Shown: positions 56,871 through 64,000 of the stretch, piece by piece
Layout: each line of letters begins with the position of its first letter
Position numbering within the stretch: position 1 is the first letter of the stretch
Source: CAVQOB01 sp963714325
GTDB taxonomy: Bacteria; Pseudomonadota; Alphaproteobacteria; Rhizobiales; Hyphomicrobiaceae
Assembly: GCA_963714325.1 (NCBI GenBank)
Contig: CAVQOB010000008.1
Location: 558,001-622,000, forward strand
Reading direction: 5' to 3'
Length of the DNA: 64,000 nucleotides
Position numbers and translations under genes: made by a program
The notes under the pieces: generated by a model
The model's input: only the letters and a program-made list of their open reading frames with translations
Told to the model about the DNA's origin: nothing
The model's database searches: none

Positions 56871-56880
56871 CACGCGCGCC

Positions 56881-57120
56881 CCGAAAAGTGTGTCGCGGTT
56901 TTCGGATAAGGCGCGCGTGGCAAAAGCGCGCGCGCGCCCCGAAAAGTGTGTCGCGGTTTTCGGACAAGGCGCGCGTGGCAAAAGCGCACGCGCGCCCCGA
57001 AAAGTGTGTCGCGGTTTTCGGACAAGGCGCGCGTGGCAAAAGCGCACGCGCGCCCCGAAAAGTGTGTCGCGGTTTTCGGATAAGGCGCGCGTGGCAAAAG
57101 CGTGCGCGCGCCCCGAAACC
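56881..57120 (+). repeat. tandem array of a 58-bp double-hairpin repeat
   Basis: Four copies begin at 56881, 56939, 56997 and 57055, with a truncated fifth at 57113. Differences are few (TAAG or CAAG; GCGCGCG, GCGCACG or GCGTGCG). Each unit holds one stem CCGAAAA/TTTTCGG and a second stem formed by GGCGCGCG and CGCGCGCC, around TGGCAAAAGCG. The array begins 10 bases after glyS. As 58 is not a multiple of three, all frames are open on both strands and produce false ORFs. Confidence 0.95.
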
Positions 57121-57137
57121 GCGCGGCGGCTGTCATC

Positions 57138-57219
57138 CCTCTCCCCGTTTTTCACGGGGAGAGGATCCCCGCAGGGGAGGTGAGGGGCGGCCCGGTTCGA
57201 ATGCGCGGCCGCCCCTCAC
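57138..57219. repeat. pair of inverted repeats after the 58-bp array
   Basis: CCTCTCCCCGT/ACGGGGAGAGG (57138-57164, 5-base loop) is followed by a perfect 13-base arm pair GTGAGGGGCGGCC/GGCCGCCCCTCAC (57180-57219). CCTCTCCCCGTGAAGGACGG-type sequence recurs at about 57247-57265. These are typical dispersed palindromes of alphaproteobacteria and may end the glyS transcript. The remainder up to 57554 holds no gene I can support. Confidence 0.75.
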
Positions 57220-57554
57220 AACTCGTTGCTGCCCCTCACCCTGACCCTCTCCCCGTGAAGGACGGGGCGAGGGAAAATCGCGGCGGGTGGCCCTGCCGGA
57301 GGCGGGCAGGCATCAAGTCGGCGCCTGAAGCCGCGAGCCAGCAGCAATCCGAGAAACCCCTTGCATCCCGGGTGTCGTCCACGCATGACAATGGAACGTG
57401 GCGCGCGCGCCGTAGCGATCGTGCAGTTTTTTGGTCGGCAACGGCAGCACTCCCCGACCGCCACATAGCCCAATCCAAAAACCCGCTTGACGACCGCCCC
57501 GGTTATTCGCCCCTATGCGGCAACGGTTGGGTTCGCAGCGAAGGAACGGGCAAA

Positions 57555-58688
57555 GTGAATTTCATTGAAGCGGCGGGCAAGGCCGTGCTGGCCGACGCGG
57601 GGATTGCTATTCCCGCGGGCGCATTGGCGTCGACGGCGGCCGAGGCGGAGTCGATTGCACGGCGGATTGGGCCGTGCGTGATCAAGGCACAGGTGCCAAC
57701 GGGAAAACGTGGCAAGGCCGGCGGCATTAAGGTCGCCCAGACGCCCGATGAAGCGCGCGCGCATGCAGCCGCCATCCTCGGCATGGCGATCGGCGACTAT
57801 GTCTCGGCGCAAGTGCTCGTCGATCCGCTGGCCGTCATCAAACACGAACTCTATGCGGCGATCCTCAATGATCCCGCCACCAAAGGCCCGCTGCTCCTGT
57901 TTTCGGCCGAAGGCGGCATGGATATCGAGGAACTCGTCGAGACCCGCCCCGGTGCGTTGCTCCGCTTTCCCATCGACATTCGCCACGGCCTTGACAGCAA
58001 GGCGCTCGATGCGGCGCTGCCGAAGGCGCTGCCCTGCGATCGTGCGGCGCTGCTCGACGTACTGCAGAAGCTCTATGTGGCTTACGCGGCGAACGATGCC
58101 GAACTGTTGGAAATCAATCCGCTCATTGTGACCGACCGTGGCGACTTGATCGCGCTCGATTGCAAGTTGACCGTCGACGACGGCGCCTTGCCACGCCGCG
58201 AGGCGCTGGCCAAAAGCGGCAGCCCCGACAAGCTGACGGCGCTGGAGGAACGTGGCAAAGCACTCGGCCTCAAGTACATCGAATTGGACGGCAGCGTCGG
58301 CGTGCTGGCCAACGGCGCCGGCTTGACCATGACGACGATGGATGCGGTGCGCCACTTCGGCGGCGAGCCCGCCAACTTCATGGAGATCGGCGGTGAGAGC
58401 TACACCAAGGCGAAGCCGGCGCTCGAGCTGGTGCTGTCTAACCCGCGCGTCAAATGTCTGCTGGTGAACTTCTGCGGCGCCTTCGCGCGCACCGACGTGA
58501 TGGCCGAAGGCGTGATCAACGCCTGGCAGGCATTGAAGCCGACGATCCCGATTATTTTTACGATCCATGGCACCGGCGAGGACGAAGCCATCGCCATGGT
58601 GCAATCACGTCTCGGCATCACCCCGCATGATCTAATGGACGACGCAGTGAAAGCGGCCGTAGCGGCGGCGAAGGCGGGTGCAGCATGA
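57555..58688 (+). CDS. succinyl-CoA ligase beta-like subunit (ATP-grasp)
   Basis: The start is GTG 57555 (VNFIEAAGKAVLADAG), with AAGGA 9 bases upstream; the open frame back to 57102 runs through repeats and is not coding. The 377-residue protein has the ATP-grasp part (CVIKAQVPTGKRGKAGGIK, LEINPLIVTDRGDLIALD) and the CoA-ligase beta C-domain (GLTMTTMDAVRHFGGEPANF, cut here; NFCGAFARTDVMAEGV). The pair resembles succinate-CoA or malate-CoA ligases but is more diverged than a housekeeping SucC, so substrate is uncertain. It overlaps the alpha gene by 4 bases. Confidence 0.85.
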   Translation: MNFIEAAGKAVLADAGIAIPAGALASTAAEAESIARRIGPCVIKAQVPTGKRGKAGGIKVAQTPDEARAHAAAILGMAIGDYVSAQVLVDPLAVIKHELYAAILNDPATKGPLLLFSAEGGMDIEELVETRPGALLRFPIDIRHGLDSKALDAALPKALPCDRAALLDVLQKLYVAYAANDAELLEINPLIVTDRGDLIALDCKLTVDDGALPRREALAKSGSPDKLTALEERGKALGLKYIELDGSVGVLANGAGLTMTTMDAVRHFGGEPANFMEIGGESYTKAKPALELVLSNPRVKCLLVNFCGAFARTDVMAEGVINAWQALKPTIPIIFTIHGTGEDEAIAMVQSRLGITPHDLMDDAVKAAVAAAKAGAA

Positions 58689-59557
58689 TCATCCGCGGTA
58701 CTGAAACAGTCCTCGTGCAGGGCATCACCGGCAAGCAAGGCACCTTCTGGGCCGAGAAGATGCGCGACTACGGCACGCGCATCATCGGCGGTGTCAATCC
58801 GAAGCGCGCTGGCGAACAGCATATCGGCTTGCCGGTGTGGGCCTCGGCCAAGGACGCCGCCAAGCAAACCCGCATCGACGCCGCCGTCATGTTCATTCCG
58901 CCGATGGGCGTCAAGGACGCGGCCCTCGACCTGATCGAGGCGGGTATCGGCAAGATTGTCTGCCTCACCGAGCATGTGCCGGTGCACGACACGATGATCA
59001 TCATGTCCGCGGCGAAAGCCAATGGCGCCCGCATTGTCGGGCCAAATACCGCAGGATTGGTAACCTGTGGCGAAAGTTTCGTCGGCTTCATGCCGGCCTT
59101 CAATCCACGCGTCTTCAAGCCCGGCAGCGTCGGCGTCGTCTCGCGATCGGGCTCGCTCGGCACGCTGCTATGCCTCAACCTCGTGCAGGCCGGCCTCGGC
59201 ATCTCGTCGTTCGTCGGCATCGGCGGCGATCCGATCATCGGCACGACGACGAAGGACGCGCTGATGGCGCTCGATGCCGACCCGCGCACGTCGGCGATTG
59301 CCTTGGTCGGCGAAATTGGCGGCGCCATGGAAGAAGAAGCGGCCGAATATGCGCGCACCATGAAGAAGCCGATCGCGGCTTTCATTGCTGGCGCCGCGTC
59401 GCCCCCGGGCAAGAAGATGGGCCACGCCGGCGCCATCGTGATGGGCGACAAGGGCTCCTATGCCGGCAAGAAGAAGGCTCTGGAGGCCGCCGGCGTGATG
59501 GTCTGCCCGACGCCGAACGGCGTGGCAGTTGAGTTGCGGCGGCGGCTGGCGGCATGA
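58685..59557 (+). CDS. succinyl-CoA ligase alpha-like subunit
   Basis: A 290-residue protein with the CoA-binding Rossmann part (VLVQGITGKQGTFWAEKM cut here, GVNPKR), GPNTAGLV, SRSGSLGTLL, GIGGDPIIGTT and the phospho-His loop KKMGHAGAIVMGDKG. It forms the acyl-CoA ligase heterodimer with the upstream beta subunit; ATGA overlap ensures equal synthesis. The conserved catalytic His in GHAGA is intact. Succinate or a related dicarboxylate is the likely substrate. Confidence 0.9.
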   Translation: MIIRGTETVLVQGITGKQGTFWAEKMRDYGTRIIGGVNPKRAGEQHIGLPVWASAKDAAKQTRIDAAVMFIPPMGVKDAALDLIEAGIGKIVCLTEHVPVHDTMIIMSAAKANGARIVGPNTAGLVTCGESFVGFMPAFNPRVFKPGSVGVVSRSGSLGTLLCLNLVQAGLGISSFVGIGGDPIIGTTTKDALMALDADPRTSAIALVGEIGGAMEEEAAEYARTMKKPIAAFIAGAASPPGKKMGHAGAIVMGDKGSYAGKKKALEAAGVMVCPTPNGVAVELRRRLAA

Positions 59558-60351
59558 GTGTGACCAACGAGACATCGATGTTGCAACCCGGACAAGCAGC
59601 TGTCCTGTCGGCGTTGCCGGGCATCGCGCATGGGTTCTTCACCCGCGACGGCGGTGTATCAACGGGGATTTACGGCAGCCTCAACTGTGGCCTGGGCTCC
59701 CGCGATCAGCGAACGTTGGTGATGGAGAACCGCTCGCGCGTTGCCCGCCATCTCGGCACGACCGGCGATAAGGTGCTGACCGCCTATCAGATCCATAGCG
59801 CCACGACGATCGTCGCGACCGAGCCGTGGACCTTTGAGACCATGCCGCGCGCCGATGCCATCGTCACGCGCACGCCCGGCTTGGCCGTTGGAGCCTTGGC
59901 AGCCGATTGCACGCCGGTCTTGTTCGCTGACCCCGGGGCCCGCGTCGTCGCGGCAGCACATGCCGGCTGGAAAGGCGCGCTCGGCGGCATCCTGGCCGCG
60001 ACCGTCGCGACGATGGAGAGTCTCGGCGCCAAGCGCACGCGCATCGTCGCGGCAGTCGGCCCGACAATCAGTCGACGCAACTACGAGGTCGGTCCGGAAT
60101 TCCTCGATGTCTTCCTGGCCGAGGATCACACCCATCGCCGCTATTTCAGTGAACCGCAGCCCGGTGGCCGGCCGTATTTCGATCTGCCGGGCTTCGTTGA
60201 GGGGCGGCTGGCGCGCCTTGGGCTGGCGCACATCGAAATGGCGAACCAGTGCACCTACGCCGACGAATCGAAATTCTTCAGCTTTCGGCGCACCACGCAC
60301 CGCCAGGACGCTGATTACGGTCGCCAAATCTCGGCCATTTTGTTGACCTAG
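59554..60351 (+). CDS. pgeF: peptidoglycan editing factor PgeF (YfiH/laccase-domain)
   Basis: A 265-residue protein of the multicopper polyphenol oxidase-like fold with HGFFTRDGGVSTGIYGSLN (cut here), QIHSATT, ADCTPVLFADP, AAHAGWKGALGGI and NQCTYADESKFFSFRR. The His/Cys/His zinc site of YfiH is present. YfiH removes wrongly incorporated L-serine from UDP-MurNAc intermediates, a peptidoglycan quality step. The ATG overlaps the ligase alpha stop by 4 bases. Confidence 0.92.
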   Translation: MSVTNETSMLQPGQAAVLSALPGIAHGFFTRDGGVSTGIYGSLNCGLGSRDQRTLVMENRSRVARHLGTTGDKVLTAYQIHSATTIVATEPWTFETMPRADAIVTRTPGLAVGALAADCTPVLFADPGARVVAAAHAGWKGALGGILAATVATMESLGAKRTRIVAAVGPTISRRNYEVGPEFLDVFLAEDHTHRRYFSEPQPGGRPYFDLPGFVEGRLARLGLAHIEMANQCTYADESKFFSFRRTTHRQDADYGRQISAILLT

Positions 60352-60554
60352 TCCGTGTTTTCCACAGATTCGGTCCGGAAATAGCGGTTAAGGCAAAGGA
60401 ATGGCAGGACTTTCCCCGCCGAGATGACTTTACGCGGCCGCCTGTCCGGCGTAGAGGATGGAGGGTGAGTACCGGTCAGTAGGGAGTTGCGTGCCGCCAA
60501 GTGAGTACGTCGGCAGCCGGATGACAGCGGGGCAAAGATCAGGGGGACGTCATC

Positions 60555-61635
60555 GTGACGACCAACATTGCTGCTGCGGCATCGTGTTCATTCCCGGGCC
60601 GTACTTCGGTACGCATACCAGGACTAGCGCTGCGCGCACTCTTCATCTCATCAGGTTTGCTGCTGGCTGGCTGCGAGTTCGGGTAATTCCATTCTTGGCG
60701 GGTCGGCACCGGCGACGCCTGAGACACAAATTTCGCAACCGGCGCAGCCGTCCTCGCAATCCAAAACGCGCGTCGCCATCGCCCCGGTGATCGGCGCCCC
60801 CGACAATGTCGCGAAACAGCTGCAGACCGATCTCGGTACGGCCATTGAGCAGCAGAACGTGGCTGTTGCATCTGGTGTCGACAAGGTCGATTACACGCTG
60901 CGCGGCTACGTCGTTGCCGCCAAGGAAAAGACGCAAACAAAAGTGTCCTATATCTGGGATGTAACGGATGCGAGCGGCAAGCGCGTCAACCGCATCACCG
61001 GCGAAGAGATTGTCGCGGGCGCGCCGGGGAAAGATCCTTGGACGTCTGTCTCGGCGCCGATTGCACAGCAGATCGCTCAGAAATCCGCAGCGTCCTTCGT
61101 CGCTTGGCTGCCCCAATCCGGAGCAAAGCCTGCGGCCGTTGCTGGATCTACAGCGCCCGTCGGTGTCGGCGTCACGCCGAACCCGCAGAACGTTGTCGCC
61201 AGCGGCTCCGCACCCGTCGAAAACGCCGCACTGCGCCAGCAGGGACCCGCAACCGGCTCGATCAGCCGCAGCGACCTCACAGCGATCGTGCCGGCGGTTT
61301 CGGGCGCACCGGGAGATGGCGCCCAGTCGCTGACCGGTGCCATTCAAGCGGAATTGACCAAGAACGGCGTGCCGCTGACGAGCCAGGCTTCTAGTTCGGC
61401 CTATCGCGTCGAAGGGGTCGTGAAGGTCGGCGCCGCGCGGGACGGCAAACAGCCGATCCAGATCGACTGGAACGTGAAAGACCCTGCCGGCAAGAAACTT
61501 GGCACGGTGTCGCAGAAGAATGAAATCCCGGAAGGCTCGCTCGACGGGTCCTGGGGCAAGACGGCCGACGCCGCCGCCGCAGCCGCTGCACAGGGCATTC
61601 TGAAGTTGTTGCCGCAGAAAACGGCCAGCAACTAA
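60555..61635 (+). pseudogene. putative lipoprotein gene with an apparent frameshift after the lipobox
   Basis: GTG at 60555, with AGGGGG 8 bases upstream, opens a signal sequence ending in the lipobox SSGLLLAGC (Cys codon 60672-60674). Directly after it, the frame reads EFG and stops at 60684. In the +1 frame the protein continues SSGNSILGG, then TRVAIAPVIGAPDNVAKQL, TLRGYVVAAKEK, SYIWDVTDASGKRV and a second similar half, ending at 61635. One extra G at 60675 explains the break. The predicted protein of about 360 residues would be an outer-membrane or periplasmic lipoprotein of unknown role. Its terminator lies at 61671. Confidence 0.8.
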
Positions 61636-61670
61636 GTCGCTACGTCGTTCTGACGCATCCGATGCAAACC

Positions 61671-61704
61671 GAGGCCTGGGTCGTTTACACGCCCGGGCCT
61701 CTTT
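61671..61704 (+). terminator. intrinsic terminator after the lipoprotein gene
   Basis: GAGGCCTGGG pairs with CCCGGGCCTC (one T-G wobble) around an 11-base loop, followed by TTT. It separates the lipoprotein gene from prs. Confidence 0.7.
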
Positions 61705-61762
61705 GCTAGAAGGCCGTCACAAAAGCTTTATCAATGTCGATCCTTGGAACCGGGAGCCTGAG

Positions 61763-62743
61763 ATGGCGTACGATGCGCAGGATGGACAAGGGCCGGGACA
61801 ACCCGCCCGCATTCAAGTCGTTTCCGGCAATTCCAACCGACCGCTGAGTGAGGCGATTGCGGTGGCGCTGAAGCGGCCACTGACACGGAGCACCGTCAAG
61901 CGCTTTGCCGACATGGAAGTCTTCGTCGAGATCCACGAGAACGTGCGTGGAGAAGACGTCTATGTGCTGCAGTCGACGTCGTTTCCTGCCAATGACAATC
62001 TGATGGAGCTGTTGATTGTCGTCGATGCGTTGAAGCGCTCAATGGCGCGCCGCATCACCGCGGTCATGCCTTATTTCGGTTATGCCCGCCAAGACCGCCG
62101 GCCCGGTCCCCGCACACCGATCTCCGCCCGCCTGGTCGCCAATCTCATCGAGCGCGCCGGCGTTGACCGTGTCATGACGCTCGACCTGCATGCCGGCCAG
62201 ATCCAAGGCTTCTTTGATATTCCAACGGATAATCTTTTTGCCGCACCCCTGTTCGCGCGCGACATCCAGGAACGGTTCGAGCTGTCGAAGCTGGTCGTCG
62301 TTTCGCCCGACGTTGGTGGCGTCGTGCGTGCACGCAGCCTCGCCAAACGCATCGGCACGCCGATCGCGATCTGCGACAAGCGGCGCGAACGCGCAGGCGT
62401 TGCCGAGATCATGAACGTGATCGGCGACGTCAAAGGCGCGCGCTGCATCCTGATCGACGACATCGTCGATTCCGGCGGCACGCTGGTGAACGCGGCCAAT
62501 GCGCTGCTCGAAGCCGGCGCGACAGAAGTCATGGCCTACATCACCCACGGTGTTCTGTCGGGCGGCGCGGTATCGAAGATCACCAATTCCAACCTGAAGA
62601 CGCTGGTGATCACCGATTCGATCCAACCGACCGAAGCCGTGAAGGCCGCCAAGAACATGCGCGTGCTGCCGGTCGCGCCGCTGCTTGGCGAGGCCATCGC
62701 CCGCACCGCACGCGAAGAAAGTGTGTCGAGCCTGTTCTACTGA
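61763..62743 (+). CDS. prs: ribose-phosphate pyrophosphokinase
   Basis: The start MAYDAQDGQGPGQPARIQVVSGN (cut here; 61763) is used; CGGGAG lies upstream and the frame is open to 61703. The 326-residue enzyme has GNSNRPL, the ATP region MPYFGYARQDRRPGPRTPIS (cut here), the His of DLHAGQIQGFF and the PRPP loop LIDDIVDSGGT. It makes PRPP from ribose 5-phosphate and ATP for nucleotide, His and Trp synthesis. The short N-terminal extension before RIQVVSGN is specific to a subset of members. Confidence 0.96.
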   Translation: MAYDAQDGQGPGQPARIQVVSGNSNRPLSEAIAVALKRPLTRSTVKRFADMEVFVEIHENVRGEDVYVLQSTSFPANDNLMELLIVVDALKRSMARRITAVMPYFGYARQDRRPGPRTPISARLVANLIERAGVDRVMTLDLHAGQIQGFFDIPTDNLFAAPLFARDIQERFELSKLVVVSPDVGGVVRARSLAKRIGTPIAICDKRRERAGVAEIMNVIGDVKGARCILIDDIVDSGGTLVNAANALLEAGATEVMAYITHGVLSGGAVSKITNSNLKTLVITDSIQPTEAVKAAKNMRVLPVAPLLGEAIARTAREESVSSLFY

Positions 62744-62883
62744 TCGGTCATGATTTGACGGCCTGCTGACGCTACAGGCGACCAGTTTTCATCGAATTTA
62801 CAAATGTTACAAAACTCCGGCCAACGTCGAAGTTGTGTGATATAACCAGCTGACAATGATGATCGCCTGTCGCGGAGGCGCCG

Positions 62884-63933
62884 ATGTACACACAAGCGCT
62901 CAATACGGCTGAAAAAAGCGAGCCCGGCCGGCCAGAAGATGCCGCGGCGCTGGCGCGGTTCGACGCGCGCGTTGCCGCCGAGGACAAGGTCGAGCCGAAC
63001 GATTGGATGCCGGCCGCCTATCGCCGCACACTGGTCCGCCAGATTTCGCAGCATGCCCATTCCGAGATCATCGGCATGCAGCCGGAAGGCAATTGGATCA
63101 CGCGGGCGCCGTCGCTGCGCCGCAAGGCAGCGCTCCTTGCCAAAGTGCAAGATGAAGCCGGACACGGCCTCTACCTCTACTCGGCCGCCGAAACGCTCGG
63201 TGTGACGCGCGAAGAACTTTTTCAGCAGCTACTGTCTGGCAAGGCCAAATACTCCTCGATCTTCAATTACCCGGCGCTGACGTGGGCCGACATGGGTGCG
63301 ATCGGCTGGCTGGTCGATGGCGCGGCGATCATGAACCAGATCCCGCTCTGCCGCTGCAGCTATGGCCCCTATGCGCGCGCCATGATCCGTATCTGCAAGG
63401 AAGAGAGTTTCCACCAGCGCCAGGGCTTCGAAATCATGATGACGCTGTGCAAGGGTACAGTGGCGCAGAAGGCCATGGCCCAGGACGCGCTCGATCGATT
63501 CTGGTGGCCGTCGCTGATGATGTTCGGTCCGTCCGACAAGGAGAGTATGCACTCCGCCGACACGACGCGCTGGAAGATCAAGCGCTTCTCCAATGACGAG
63601 CTGCGCCAGAAGTTCATCGACGCGACCGTGCCGCAGGGCCATTACCTCGGCCTCACATTCCCCGACCCAAAATTGATGTTCAACGAGACGACCAAGCATT
63701 GGGACATCGGCGACATCGATTGGTCCGAGTTCAAGCGCGTGCTGGCTGGCGACGGTCCCTGCAACCGGCAACGCATGGCATTGCGGCGCAAGACGGAAGC
63801 CGACGGCGCTTGGGTGCGCGAGGCGGCGCTGGCGCACGCCGAGAAACGGCGGCGGCGTGCAGCTGCGGCCAGGGAAGCGGCGGCCAGGGAAGCGGCGGCC
63901 AGGGAAGCGGCGGCCAGGGAAGCGGCGGAATGA
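62884..63933 (+). CDS. paaA: phenylacetyl-CoA epoxidase subunit PaaA, with a repeat-coded C-terminal tail
   Basis: A 349-residue diiron oxygenase subunit. The ferritin-like core carries the carboxylate/His ligands in KVQDEAGHGLYLY and CKEESFHQRQGFE, with RQISQHAHSEIIGM and YPALTWADMGAIGWLVDGAA (cut here) as further PaaA landmarks. PaaA is the catalytic subunit that epoxidises phenylacetyl-CoA in aerobic phenylacetate breakdown. The last ~25 residues are (AAREA)n, coded by four copies of a 15-base unit. No paaB could be recognised in the 67 bases left before the window edge. Confidence 0.93.
   Translation: MYTQALNTAEKSEPGRPEDAAALARFDARVAAEDKVEPNDWMPAAYRRTLVRQISQHAHSEIIGMQPEGNWITRAPSLRRKAALLAKVQDEAGHGLYLYSAAETLGVTREELFQQLLSGKAKYSSIFNYPALTWADMGAIGWLVDGAAIMNQIPLCRCSYGPYARAMIRICKEESFHQRQGFEIMMTLCKGTVAQKAMAQDALDRFWWPSLMMFGPSDKESMHSADTTRWKIKRFSNDELRQKFIDATVPQGHYLGLTFPDPKLMFNETTKHWDIGDIDWSEFKRVLAGDGPCNRQRMALRRKTEADGAWVREAALAHAEKRRRRAAAAREAAAREAAAREAAAREAAE
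63865..63924 (+). repeat. four tandem 15-bp units in the 3' end of paaA
   Basis: GCGGCCAGGGAAGCG is repeated four times without a mismatch and stays in frame, giving AAREA blocks. The next bases are GCGGAATGA with the stop. Confidence 0.95.
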
Positions 63934-64000
63934 GCCAGCCAAGGATCGTCGTCTCGTATGTTGGGTTGGCGCGGGCGCAGAGTGTGCAAGAACATCAAGG
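63930..64000 (+). CDS. possible downstream gene, cut by the window edge
   Basis: An ATG at 63930 overlaps the paaA stop (ATGA) and opens a frame to the edge, reading MSQPRIVVSYVGLARAQSVQ and onward. Twenty-three codons are too few to identify it. It does not look like the usual PaaB N-terminus. Confidence 0.3.
   Translation, partial: MSQPRIVVSYVGLARAQSVQEHQ

Noticed and set aside
56881..57120. Possible CRISPR array
   Set aside because: Units are contiguous at 58 bases with no variable spacers, and no cas genes are present.
55185..57155. 656-codon open frame on the minus strand across glyS and the 58-bp array
   Set aside because: It is antisense to a certain glyS gene and owes its N-terminus to the repeat array, which is open in all frames. 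No family features.
57102..57554. N-terminal extension of the CoA ligase beta gene
   Set aside because: The sequence runs through dispersed repeats and the family's N-terminus is at 57555, where a ribosome binding site is present.

Overview
The window looks like chromosome of a GC-rich alphaproteobacterium, most likely of the order Hyphomicrobiales (Rhizobiales). The evidence is gene content: prfA-prmC followed by a DUF4167 gene, a lipoprotein gene ahead of prs, an alphaproteobacterial-type division and cell wall (dcw) cluster, frequent ATGA/GTGA stop-start overlaps and short palindromic repeats. No rRNA, tRNA or CRISPR array was seen, and no insertion sequence or phage module.

Layout. 1-5.2 kb (minus strand): a GAF-type sensor histidine kinase cut by the window edge, a receiver protein with a degenerate kinase module, and an AsmA-family protein. 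5.6-6.0 kb: arfB. 6.2-13.4 kb: a surface/secreted protein locus with two RTX proteins whose last ~900 bp are almost identical, an RTX fragment, and a TPR-type protein between them. 13.4-17.1 kb (minus): a translationally coupled cassette (PEP mutase/isocitrate lyase family, SDR, two GNATs, hydroxypyruvate isomerase-like). 17.2-18.8 kb: an SDR gene and a caspase-like gene, each with an apparent single-base frameshift. 18.8-21.1 kb: aspartate dehydrogenase divergent from an ion transporter. 21.4-23.6 kb: small accessory genes, including a Lys/Glu-repeat secreted peptide, a DUF4259/zinc-ribbon protein and a two-gene unit ending in a possible TIR-like protein. 23.6-31.3 kb: polA, a RodZ-like HTH membrane protein, prfA, prmC, DUF4167. 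31.5-33.6 kb: MOSC protein, methyltransferase, small secreted protein. 33.9-47.5 kb: the dcw cluster mraZ-rsmH-ftsL-ftsI-[hydrolase, terC]-murE-murF-mraY-murD-ftsW-murG, which stops after murG. 47.8-53.6 kb: nitroreductase, DMSP-lyase-family cupin, PhnD-like protein, DUF4105 protein and a DUF900 esterase. 53.9-54.6 kb: a VapBC-type toxin-antitoxin pair. 54.7-59.6 kb: glyS, a tandem 58-bp hairpin array, and a succinyl-CoA-ligase-like pair. 59.6-63.9 kb: pgeF, a frameshifted lipoprotein gene, prs and paaA.

How the parts work together. The dcw block makes peptidoglycan precursors (MurE, MurF, MraY, MurD, MurG) and the septal synthesis machinery (FtsI, FtsW, FtsL), with MraZ and RsmH at its head. 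prfA/prmC/arfB serve translation termination and rescue. The RTX locus encodes probable type I secretion substrates, but no transporter genes are present here.

The most unusual points are: a caspase-like protein whose two halves are in reversed order (a likely circular permutation); near-identical RTX C-terminal modules; a palindromic repeat apparently inserted in frame in rsmH; two families of hairpin repeats (a 58-bp tandem array and a hairpin-GAAGCGC family shared by two distant loci); a receiver protein fused to a kinase module without its phospho-accepting His; and a small two-gene unit with a possible TIR/deoxyribosyltransferase-like fold. Three genes carry single-base insertions, so sequence error should be excluded before they are called pseudogenes.
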